DNA of 36,356 bases from Hydrogenovibrio sp. UBA650 (lineage in GTDB: Bacteria; Pseudomonadota; Gammaproteobacteria; Thiomicrospirales; Thiomicrospiraceae). Shown here in pieces: positions 25,108 to 32,211 of the stretch; the first letter of the stretch is position 1; every line of letters begins with the position of its first letter. The stretch spans positions 1 through 36,356 of the forward strand of contig DBOI01000025.1 in NCBI GenBank assembly GCA_002299245.1. Direction: 5' to 3'. The notes beneath the pieces were generated by a model. It ran no database searches and had not been told where the DNA came from. It saw nothing but the letters and a program-made list of their open reading frames with translations. A program made the position numbers and the translations under genes.

Positions 25108-26388
25108 ATGTCATTGATTAAAGATATTAAAGCTCGTCAGGTAATTGACTCACGTGGTAACCCAACAGTTGAAGCAGATGTAATTTTAGAAGATGGCTCA
25201 TTTGGCCGCGGTATTTCACCATCAGGTGCATCGACAGGTTCTCGTGAAGCGATCGAACTACGTGACGGCGATAAGTCTAAGTTTGGTGGCAAGGGTGTTC
25301 TGACTGCTGTGAACAACATCAACGCTGAAATCAAAGGCGCTCTAGTTGGTATGGATGCGACTGATCAAGCAGCGATCGATAACACAATGATTGATCTAGA
25401 CGGTACTGACAATAAAGGTCGCCTAGGTGCAAATGCAATTCTAGCGGTTTCAATTGCAACGGCTCAAGCAGCAGCGCAGTCTAAAGGTGTTGCACTCTAT
25501 GAATACCTAAAAACAGATGATTTCAAAATGCCTGTACCGATGATGAACATCATCAACGGTGGTGAGCACGCTGATAACTCTGTAGATTTCCAGGAGTTCA
25601 TGATTATGCCTGTTGGTGCGCCAACAATGTCTGAAGCGTTGCGTTACGGTGCAGAAGTCTTCCACGCACTTAAAAAAGTACTGGGTGACAAAGGTTATAA
25701 CACTGCGGTTGGTGATGAAGGTGGTTTTGCACCAGACCTTAAATCTAACGAAGAAGCACTACAGGTTATCCTAGAAGCAATTGAAGCGGCTGGCTACAAG
25801 GCCGGTGAAGACATTATGATCGCTATGGATGCTGCATCTTCTGAACTTTATAAAGATGGCGTTTATACGCTAGCTTCTGAAGGCCGTGAGTTAACGTCTG
25901 AAGGTATGGTTGACCTACTTTCTGAGTGGGTAACTAATTACCCAATTATCTCTATCGAAGATGGTCTTGATGAATCTGATTGGGATGGTTTCAAATACCA
26001 AACAGAAAAAGATGGTCACCGTTTACAGATCGTTGGTGATGACCTATTTGTTACTAACCCTAAAATCCTTGCTGAAGGGATCGAAAAGGGCGTGGGTAAC
26101 TCTATCCTAATTAAAATCAACCAGATCGGTACTTTGACTGAAACATTTGCTGCAATTGCAATGGCTAAAAAAGCAGGTTATACAGCAGTGGTTTCTCACC
26201 GTTCAGGTGAAACTGAAGACACCACTATTGCTGATATCGCTGTAGCAACTGGGTGTGGCCAGATCAAAACCGGTTCTATGTCACGTACTGACCGTATCGC
26301 TAAGTACAACCAGCTGATTCGTATTGAAGAAGCACTGGGTGATGCCGCAGTTTACCCTGGTAAAGAGGCTTTCTATAACCTTAAGTAA
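25108..26388 (+). CDS. eno: Enolase
   Basis: Enolase interconverts 2-phosphoglycerate and phosphoenolpyruvate. It is 426 residues. It begins IKDIKARQVIDSRGNPTVEA and carries the substrate loop SPSGASTGSREAIELRDGD. Metal-ligand regions are GDEGGFAPDL and SIEDGLDESDW, and the signature LIKINQIGTLTET contains the catalytic Lys. VVSHRSGETED precedes the C terminus. AGGAAA lies about nine bases before the ATG. A TAGAAT at 25056-25061 could be a -10 element but lacks a good -35. Codon use is noticeably more uniform than in neighbours (many GGT, GAA, CTA), as expected of a highly expressed gene. Confidence 0.98.
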   Translation: MSLIKDIKARQVIDSRGNPTVEADVILEDGSFGRGISPSGASTGSREAIELRDGDKSKFGGKGVLTAVNNINAEIKGALVGMDATDQAAIDNTMIDLDGTDNKGRLGANAILAVSIATAQAAAQSKGVALYEYLKTDDFKMPVPMMNIINGGEHADNSVDFQEFMIMPVGAPTMSEALRYGAEVFHALKKVLGDKGYNTAVGDEGGFAPDLKSNEEALQVILEAIEAAGYKAGEDIMIAMDAASSELYKDGVYTLASEGRELTSEGMVDLLSEWVTNYPIISIEDGLDESDWDGFKYQTEKDGHRLQIVGDDLFVTNPKILAEGIEKGVGNSILIKINQIGTLTETFAAIAMAKKAGYTAVVSHRSGETEDTTIADIAVATGCGQIKTGSMSRTDRIAKYNQLIRIEEALGDAAVYPGKEAFYNLK

Positions 26389-26429
26389 ATTACCAGGCCT
26401 GATTATTTAAGCTCTAAGGTTTATGTGAC

Positions 26430-26753
26430 GTGAAAAAAATCTATCTCGCATTAGCCGTTATTCTAGTTTTACTGCAAGTTCGACTCTTGTCCTCTGAAGG
26501 AGGGCTAGTCGAACTTTTTGCTTTACAGGACCAGCTAGAATCCATGGAGGCCTCTCTTGAAGAGCAGCGTTTGATCAATGCCAAGCTTGCTGAAGAGGTT
26601 AAGAATTTACAGTCCAATCCTCTTGCTGTTGAAACTATCGCTCGTCAAACCTTGGGCATGGTTAAAAAAGATGAAGTCTTTATCAAAGTCATTGAACTCA
26701 AGCCGGAAGACTCCGAACTTGAGGTAAACCCTTTCAAAAACGAATTAAATTAA
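26430..26753 (+). CDS. ftsB: Cell division protein FtsB
   Basis: FtsB is a bitopic inner-membrane protein that joins FtsL and FtsQ in the divisome. The protein has 107 residues: a single membrane helix at residues 4-20 (IYLALAVILVLLQVRLL), then a coiled coil (LFALQDQLESMEASLEEQ to about residue 68), then the conserved region IARQTLGMVKKDEVFIKVIE. The start is GTG 26430. It follows eno by 41 bases, the usual eno-ftsB pairing. The ispD and ispF genes that commonly follow are absent. Confidence 0.9.
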   Translation: MKKIYLALAVILVLLQVRLLSSEGGLVELFALQDQLESMEASLEEQRLINAKLAEEVKNLQSNPLAVETIARQTLGMVKKDEVFIKVIELKPEDSELEVNPFKNELN

Positions 26754-26754
26754 A

Positions 26755-26770
26755 GCTCATTCTAATGAGC
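26755..26770 (-). terminator. Possible terminator for the Smr gene
   Basis: GCTCAT and ATGAGC form a perfect stem around TCTA between the convergent ftsB and Smr-gene stops. Read on the minus strand it is followed by a T-rich stretch (CTTTAATTTAATT), making it a weak intrinsic terminator for the minus-strand gene. It overlaps that gene's stop codon. Confidence 0.4.
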
Positions 26771-27316
26771 GGAGAGTAAAATATTTACCGCCCCAACCCC
26801 ACCATCTTTTTGTGGTGCGCTAGTAAAAGCGACAACTGCGGAAGACTTTCTAAGAACTTGATTTGTAAGGTTTTTTAGAATTGGAAACGGTTCGTTTGAA
26901 TTGTATCCTTTGCCGTGAATAATTCTTAAATAACGTTTGTTGGCCGCATAATTTCTAGCAATAAACTCAGTAATTTGTGCTTCGGCATAATTCTCTGTCA
27001 TACCGTGTAGATCAAGCAAATCTTCCAGTTCAAAGTTACTTTGTTTAAGTTGACTTAACTCCTGCAGACGCACGCCTTTCTGATTGAATAACAGGCTTTC
27101 GGATTCGGTTACTTGATGTATGCGTTCTTCGTGATCTCGTTTTGCGACAGGCTTGTCTTCGCTAGAAATACTCTGTTTACGTTTAACATTTTTTATTAGC
27201 TGCTTTGCACCTTCTGCCTGACGACTGGCACGGCCAGATGGAGCTCGGTTTTCTTTCTTTAAGGGAGTGACTCCCTCCATAGCTTGGCTAAAAAGTGAAT
27301 TATCTTCTTCTGTCAT
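26762..27316 (-). CDS. Smr domain-containing protein (SmrA/YdaL-like)
   Basis: The protein is 184 residues with a charged, low-complexity N-terminal half and a C-terminal Smr domain from about residue 100. The domain shows LDLHGM, then YLRIIHGKGYNS, AVVAFTSAPQKDGGVGAV and NILL. LDLHG and HGKG are the two hallmark motifs of Smr endonucleases. The E. coli relative SmrB cuts mRNA at collided ribosomes. The GGVGA ending and length resemble the SmrA group, for which the substrate is less clear. It is transcribed divergently from surE with only about 50 bases between the starts. Confidence 0.85.
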   Translation of the reverse strand: MTEEDNSLFSQAMEGVTPLKKENRAPSGRASRQAEGAKQLIKNVKRKQSISSEDKPVAKRDHEERIHQVTESESLLFNQKGVRLQELSQLKQSNFELEDLLDLHGMTENYAEAQITEFIARNYAANKRYLRIIHGKGYNSNEPFPILKNLTNQVLRKSSAVVAFTSAPQKDGGVGAVNILLSAH

Positions 27317-27366
27317 TTTGGAAACTATATAATTTACGGAATTCTAAATTTACATTATTTTACAAC

Positions 27367-28152
27367 ATGAAAATTCTTCTCTCTAACGACGATGGTTACT
27401 TTGCACCTGGAATCATGAAAGCTTTTGCTGAGATCGCCGATAAGTGCAGTTTCTCACGTTTAGACATTATGGCTCCTGAGCGCAATCGCAGCGCGGCTAG
27501 CAACTCGCTGACACTGACGGAACCGTTGCGAATTAACCTTCATCCAAGCTTGAGCAATGACGAACGCTGCAATGTTTATAGTGTCAATGGCACACCAACC
27601 GATTGTGTTCACCTGGGAATGAATGGTGCGCTTGAATATGAACCGGATATCGTTGTTTCCGGTATTAATGCTGGCGCTAATATGGGTGACGACGTACTTT
27701 ATTCAGGCACGGTTGCAGCAGCAACAGAAGGGCGGTTTTTAGGTAAACCCTCTATTGCAATTTCTCTATGTGGTGAGCAGAACTTTGACACAGCAGCTCA
27801 AGTATTAACAACCATTCTGCAAGATATTAATTCAATTGATCTGTCAAAGGACACCATTATCAATATCAATGTTCCAGATATTCCGTTTGCGGAGCTTAAG
27901 GGCATTAAAATTACTCGTCTTGGCCGTCGTCATGTCTCTGAGCCAGTAGTCAGTCAAAAAGACCCAAGAGGTCTGCCAATTTACTGGGTAGGCCCAGCAG
28001 GCGAAGCTGCTGATGCCGGAGAAGGCACCGACTTCTATGCAGTAGAGAATGGTTATGCTTCCATCACACCACTGAAAATAGACTTAACTCATTATGAAAT
28101 GTTGCCAGGTCTGGAATCCTGGTGTCAGTCATTAGACGGCAAGTCAAAATAA
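27367..28152 (+). CDS. surE: 5'/3'-nucleotidase SurE
   Basis: SurE is a metal-dependent phosphatase acting on nucleoside monophosphates and short polyphosphates, important in stationary phase. From ATG 27367 it has 261 residues and begins MKILLSNDDGYFAPGI, with the metal ligands Asp8 and Asp9. VNGTPTDCVHLG and VVSGINAGANMGDDVLYSGTV are the other signature blocks. The frame is open further upstream, but those codons precede the canonical N terminus. A TATAAT at 27328-27333 may be its -10 element. pcm follows one base after the stop, the common surE-pcm operon. Confidence 0.96.
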   Translation: MKILLSNDDGYFAPGIMKAFAEIADKCSFSRLDIMAPERNRSAASNSLTLTEPLRINLHPSLSNDERCNVYSVNGTPTDCVHLGMNGALEYEPDIVVSGINAGANMGDDVLYSGTVAAATEGRFLGKPSIAISLCGEQNFDTAAQVLTTILQDINSIDLSKDTIININVPDIPFAELKGIKITRLGRRHVSEPVVSQKDPRGLPIYWVGPAGEAADAGEGTDFYAVENGYASITPLKIDLTHYEMLPGLESWCQSLDGKSK

Positions 28153-28153
28153 T

Positions 28154-28837
28154 ATGAACAAATACCCGAATTCCGCTTTTGAAAAATACCAAGGCCTTGG
28201 TATGACATCACAACGTACCCGTTCTCGGCTGGTTAAACGGCTTAAAGATAAGGGAATTGAAAGCTCGGAAGTGCTTAGTGCCATTGATGTGGTTCCTCGT
28301 CACCTGTTTTTGGATGAGGCAATGGCCAGCCGTTCTTATGAGGATACCGCACTGCCAATTGGTTATGGGCAGACCATATCTCAGCCCTGGGTGGTTGCCA
28401 AAATGACCGAGTGGCTATTAGACTCATCAATTCCAGTCAAACGTGTTCTGGAAATCGGTACAGGCTCAGGTTATCAAACTGCCATTCTGGCACTTCTGGT
28501 TGATAAAATTTACAGCGTTGAACGCATCCCGGAACTATCGGTTAAAGCTCAAGACGTTTTGCAGGCCTTAGAACTGGAAAATATCGATTTTGCTATTAGT
28601 GATGGTCATTGGGGTTGGCCTGAAATGGCACCTTTTGATGCCATTATTTCGGCAGCATCGCCAAGCGAATTACCTGTGGAACTTGTTAATCAATTGAAAG
28701 AGGGCGGTAGGTTGATTATTCCGTTAGGAGACTCAGAACAACAACTTTATGGCTTTGAAAAAACGGCCACTAAATTGATAAAAACGTGTCTGGCGGATGT
28801 GATGTTTGTACCCATGAAACAAGGAATCGAAGCTTGA
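28154..28837 (+). CDS. pcm: Protein-L-isoaspartate O-methyltransferase
   Basis: Pcm uses S-adenosylmethionine to methylate isoaspartyl residues so that damaged proteins can be repaired. It is 227 residues. The SAM-binding motif VLEIGTGSGYQTAILA is near residue 97. Motif FDAIISAASPSELP and the segment ALPIGYGQTISQPWVVAKM are also typical. It begins one base after surE and ends within the TTG start of the next gene (TTGA overlap), so all three are probably translated together. Confidence 0.95.
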   Translation: MNKYPNSAFEKYQGLGMTSQRTRSRLVKRLKDKGIESSEVLSAIDVVPRHLFLDEAMASRSYEDTALPIGYGQTISQPWVVAKMTEWLLDSSIPVKRVLEIGTGSGYQTAILALLVDKIYSVERIPELSVKAQDVLQALELENIDFAISDGHWGWPEMAPFDAIISAASPSELPVELVNQLKEGGRLIIPLGDSEQQLYGFEKTATKLIKTCLADVMFVPMKQGIEA

Positions 28838-29415
28838 AGATTTTTAGCCCTCTATACGACTTGACTCTAGAGTGGTCTCGCCATCCACACGCGCCTAAGT
28901 ATTTGAGCGGCATGAGTTTTGCCGAATCGTCTTTTTTCCCGATACCACCAGACGTAATGTTGATGCCAATGAGCCTGGCGAAACCAGAAAAGGCCTTTTA
29001 TTTTGCCTGGTTAACAACATTCTTTTCAGTACTGGGTGGGGTTTTAGGCTACCTGATAGGCTACTGGGCAATGGATCTGCTTATACCGCTAATTCAAGAA
29101 ATGGGTTATGAAGCCAAAGTTGAAAAGGCTCAGGGTTGGTTTACCGAATACGGAGTCTGGATTGTATTTATCGCCGGTTTTAGTCCAATTCCATATAAGT
29201 TGTTTACCATTACTGCCGGTGCCAGTGCGATGGCGTTTTTGCCTTTTGTGATCGCCTCGTTTATCGGCCGTGGCGCACGTTTCTTTTTAGTCGCTTCAAT
29301 AATGAAGTATGGTGGTGCCAGATTTGAGCCGCAAATCCGTCAATGGATTGATTGGATAGGCTGGTTTCTTGTACTGTTGATAGCTGTCTATATTGGCTAT
29401 AAAATGAGTTCTTGA
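28834..29415 (+). CDS. YqaA/DedA-like inner membrane protein
   Basis: This polytopic membrane protein has 193 residues from the TTG at 28834, which overlaps the pcm stop and has AAGGA (28821-28825) eight bases upstream. The protein then begins MKIFSPLYDLTLEWSRHPHA, the usual start of this SNARE-associated (DedA superfamily) group. FAESSFFPIPPDVMLMPMSL is the conserved acidic membrane entry. GVLGYLIGYW and FSPIPYKLFTITAGA are the paired conserved loops, and a final membrane helix ends the protein. DedA relatives act in lipid or undecaprenyl phosphate recycling, but the role of this branch is not established. Confidence 0.85.
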   Translation: MKIFSPLYDLTLEWSRHPHAPKYLSGMSFAESSFFPIPPDVMLMPMSLAKPEKAFYFAWLTTFFSVLGGVLGYLIGYWAMDLLIPLIQEMGYEAKVEKAQGWFTEYGVWIVFIAGFSPIPYKLFTITAGASAMAFLPFVIASFIGRGARFFLVASIMKYGGARFEPQIRQWIDWIGWFLVLLIAVYIGYKMSS

Positions 29416-29434
29416 TTAACGTTTACTGGCTACT

Positions 29435-30343
29435 ATGATAAATAAACTTGCTCGACTTTCGTTTTATCTGTTTTCAATTATCACTGTCAGCAATTTGCTG
29501 AGTTCATGTTCTTCACCTTTAAAATATGAACCTAGGGATAATTCTGTCCAGAAACCAAAGCAGACTAAGGTTTCGGGGGTATGTGGCCGCAGCTACAAAG
29601 TTAAGTCAGGGGATACCTTAAGTGGCATCGCCTATAAGTGTGATCTTGACATGATGGAGTTGGCAACCATAAACAACCTGCTTCCTCCTTATATTATTTA
29701 CATAAAACAAACCCTTAAACTACCTAATAAAACCAAAATATACACTTCTAAAATAGCTAAATCGAATAAAGATCAGCAGGTAAAACCGAAAGTTATCGCT
29801 GAGAACACAAGTTCCAATGTAGAAAAAAAAGCTACAAACACAAGTAGTAAAAAGGCTGCCAATCCAAAGGTACAAAAACAACAAATTAACAAAGCAAAAC
29901 CGAAACCCGTTACAAAAACTGTGACCGCCAAGGCGATTGAAAGAAAACCAACAAAACCAAGAAGCAGTAAGCCCTCCAAATGGGTATGGCCCATGCATAA
30001 AGGGATCGGATACAAATATAGACGTGATAAGGCAGGCCTGTCAGTTCTTGAAGTCTATGGAGTGCCTGGTCAAAGTATTAGTGCCGTCGCACCCGGTAAA
30101 GTGGTCTACTCTGGAAATGGGATTGCAAACTATGGCTGGATGCTGGTCATAAAACACGATCATGATTACATGTCGATATATGCCCACAATAGTGCCTTGT
30201 TAGTTTCAGAGGGTGAATACGTTGAAGCCGGGCAAGAAATCGCCAACCTTGGTGCAACAGGTAATACCAATCGACCAAAACTCTATTTAGAAGCCCGTTA
30301 TCAAGGTCGCAAAATTGATATTAAGAAAAAACTGAAATATTAG
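29435..30343 (+). CDS. nlpD: NlpD-like lipoprotein: LysM plus degenerate M23 (LytM) domain
   Basis: This is an outer-membrane lipoprotein that most likely activates cell-wall amidases during daughter-cell separation. The protein has 302 residues: a lipobox LSSC with Cys25, then Ser (outer-membrane sorting expected), then a LysM domain (YKVKSGDTLSGIAYKCDL), then a Lys/Thr/Pro linker (about 95-180), then an M23 domain from about 185. The M23 zinc ligands are missing: the usual HxGxD is replaced by KAGLSVLEV and the final HxH by KLY. It is therefore a non-enzymatic LytM factor, as in E. coli NlpD. It lies in the surE-pcm cluster as usual, but rpoS does not follow. Confidence 0.9.
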   Translation: MINKLARLSFYLFSIITVSNLLSSCSSPLKYEPRDNSVQKPKQTKVSGVCGRSYKVKSGDTLSGIAYKCDLDMMELATINNLLPPYIIYIKQTLKLPNKTKIYTSKIAKSNKDQQVKPKVIAENTSSNVEKKATNTSSKKAANPKVQKQQINKAKPKPVTKTVTAKAIERKPTKPRSSKPSKWVWPMHKGIGYKYRRDKAGLSVLEVYGVPGQSISAVAPGKVVYSGNGIANYGWMLVIKHDHDYMSIYAHNSALLVSEGEYVEAGQEIANLGATGNTNRPKLYLEARYQGRKIDIKKKLKY

Positions 30344-30354
30344 TTTTATTTACT

Positions 30355-30729
30355 CTATCTAGGCATAATTAGGGCTAGAACAATATCCCTATCTTCAGTG
30401 GTAATGACATTGTAAGTTCTACAGGCCGCATCATTGGTCATAAACTCCAAACCAACACCTTGGCTTGTGCAGTGAGCGTAAAGAGCCATATCAGGAAACT
30501 CCTGAGTCTCGCCAGTTCCTAAAATAATCACTTCAGGCTTCTCCTCCAGTAAAAGATCCAGCATTTGCTGATCAAAATCATCAATACTATGGCAACCCCA
30601 ACTGTCGTTAAAGTTGGTTTGAGTCATATAAAAGCTCGAAGTAAAAGTCATGTCATTGACTTTGACACTACCAGGTTCATAGCGTTTTACCGTGTAAATA
30701 CCCGGTTCTCTGTGTTCAGTAAATTTCAT
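30355..30729 (-). CDS. Mth938-like domain protein (DUF498)
   Basis: The protein is 124 residues, single-domain and alpha/beta. VNDMTFTSSFYMTQ is near residue 24, then EVIILGTGETQEFPD, then GVGLEFMTNDAACRTYNVITTEDRDIVLALI. The GTG..Q.FP and EFMTN.AACRTYN blocks are the Mth938/NDUFAF3-like family core. Mitochondrial members help assemble complex I; bacterial roles are unclear. It converges with nlpD (stops 11 bases apart) and is divergent from alaC. Confidence 0.85.
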   Translation of the reverse strand: MKFTEHREPGIYTVKRYEPGSVKVNDMTFTSSFYMTQTNFNDSWGCHSIDDFDQQMLDLLLEEKPEVIILGTGETQEFPDMALYAHCTSQGVGLEFMTNDAACRTYNVITTEDRDIVLALIMPR

Positions 30730-30814
30730 AATGCAGTTCTGTTTTTATTCTTATGCCAATTATAGCTGAAATATCCTGCTGGATTATCGACTATCCAAGG
30801 AAATTTCTATTGAC

Positions 30815-30828
30815 TTACAGGCCTGTAA
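30815..30828. promoter_or_regulatory. Perfect 14 bp palindrome upstream of alaC
   Basis: TTACAGGCCTGTAA is a perfect palindrome in the 233 bp gap between the divergent Mth938-like gene and alaC. It overlaps a TTGACT (30810-30815) and lies 28 bases upstream of the likely alaC -35. It could be an operator, but its core is also the CAGGCCTG octamer that recurs across the window. Confidence 0.4.
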
Positions 30829-30855
30829 AAATCACCGTTAAGGCAGTATTTCCAA

Positions 30856-30883
30856 TTGACGAAAAATCAAGATACTGTATCAT
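30856..30883 (+). promoter_or_regulatory. Candidate sigma-70 promoter for alaC
   Basis: TTGACG (30856-30861), a 16-base spacer and TATCAT (30878-30883). Transcription would start near 30890, about 73 bases before the alaC GTG. Confidence 0.4.
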
Positions 30884-30962
30884 TATCTGTTTTAAGATTT
30901 TCCTCTTGGCGCGGTTCATTTTTCACTTAAATATGGCGTCAAGATTGACAGAGGTTCCTTAA

Positions 30963-32159
30963 GTGGCAGACGATTTTCAGAGAATTAAACGACTCCCTCC
31001 CTACGTATTCAATATCGTTGGCGAGCTAAAGGCAGATGCCCGACGTAGAGGTGAGGATATTATCGACTTTGGTATGGGTAACCCAGACCAAGATACGCCT
31101 AAGCATATTGTCGATAAACTGATTGAAGTGGTTCAACGTGAAGGCACGCACCGCTACTCGGTTTCTCAAGGTATTCCGCGTCTGCGTAAGGCGATCTGTA
31201 ACTGGTATAAAACCAAATACGATGTCGATTTAGATGCCGATACCGAAGCGGTTGTAACCATCGGTTCTAAAGAAGGGCTTGCTCACCTTGCCATGGCAAC
31301 GGTTGATAAGGGTGACACGGTTCTGGTACCAAACCCTGCCTATCCAATTCACCCATACGGTTTTGTCATTGCTGGTGCGGACATTCGCCATGTGCGCATG
31401 ACCCCAGATGTAGACTTCTTTGAAGAGCTTGAGAAAGCGATTAAAGAGTCATGGCCTAAACCCAAAATGCTGGTTTTAAACTTCCCAGGAAATCCAACCA
31501 CTCAAACTGTTGAGCTGGAGTTCTTTGAGAAAGTTATCGCCATTGCCAAAGAACATAATATCTGGGTAATTCACGATCTTGCCTATGCCGATATCGTGTT
31601 TGACGGTTATAAAGCGCCATCTATCCTTGAGGTAGAAGGAGCCAAAGATATCGCGGTTGAATTCTATACTCTGTCTAAGAGCTACAATATGCCGGGCTGG
31701 CGTGTCGGTTTCATGGTGGGTAACCCAACCCTGGTTCACGCGCTTAAACGTATGAAATCCTATCTTGACTACGGAACCTTCACGCCAATTCAGGTTGCGG
31801 CAATCGCTGCATTGGAAGGCCCTCAGGAATGTGTGCAGGAAATTTGCGATATGTACAAAGTACGTCGTGATGTTCTCTGCCAGGGCCTCAATGCGATTGG
31901 TTGGGAGGTTGAGCCTCCTAAAGCGACTATGTTCGTCTGGGCACCAATTCCAGAAGAGTACCGTGAAATGGGCTCACTCGAATTCTCTAAAAAATTGCTG
32001 ACCGATGCCAAAGTCGCAGTATCGCCAGGTATCGGTTTTGGTGATTACGGTGATAACTTTGTGCGTTTCGGCCTAATCGAAAACGAGCATCGTACACGTC
32101 AGGCCATTCGCGGTATTCGCGATATGTTCAGAAAAGACGGCTTAATAAAGCAAAATTGA
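30963..32159 (+). CDS. alaC: Alanine transaminase AlaC (class I/II aminotransferase)
   Basis: AlaC makes alanine from pyruvate and glutamate with pyridoxal phosphate. The 398-residue protein closely follows E. coli AlaC throughout: IKRLPPYVFNIVGELK, RRRGEDIIDFGMGNPD, TIGSKEGLAHLAMATVDKGD and VPNPAYPIHPYGFVIAGAD. The PLP lysine lies in TLSKSYNMPGWRVGF, and VSPGIGFGDYGDNFVRFGLI is near the end. The start is GTG 30963 with GAGG about eight bases upstream. hom follows after 52 bases, as in many Proteobacteria where this aminotransferase precedes homoserine dehydrogenase. Confidence 0.95.
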   Translation: MADDFQRIKRLPPYVFNIVGELKADARRRGEDIIDFGMGNPDQDTPKHIVDKLIEVVQREGTHRYSVSQGIPRLRKAICNWYKTKYDVDLDADTEAVVTIGSKEGLAHLAMATVDKGDTVLVPNPAYPIHPYGFVIAGADIRHVRMTPDVDFFEELEKAIKESWPKPKMLVLNFPGNPTTQTVELEFFEKVIAIAKEHNIWVIHDLAYADIVFDGYKAPSILEVEGAKDIAVEFYTLSKSYNMPGWRVGFMVGNPTLVHALKRMKSYLDYGTFTPIQVAAIAALEGPQECVQEICDMYKVRRDVLCQGLNAIGWEVEPPKATMFVWAPIPEEYREMGSLEFSKKLLTDAKVAVSPGIGFGDYGDNFVRFGLIENEHRTRQAIRGIRDMFRKDGLIKQN

Positions 32160-32211
32160 GAAAACAGAACTAAGCAAAAAATTTATCAAAATTTAATCAG
32201 GAAACTTAATA

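Noticed and set aside
30753..30962. 69-codon frame directly before alaC
   Set aside because: It covers the promoter and palindrome region, has no Shine-Dalgarno and no recognisable protein features.
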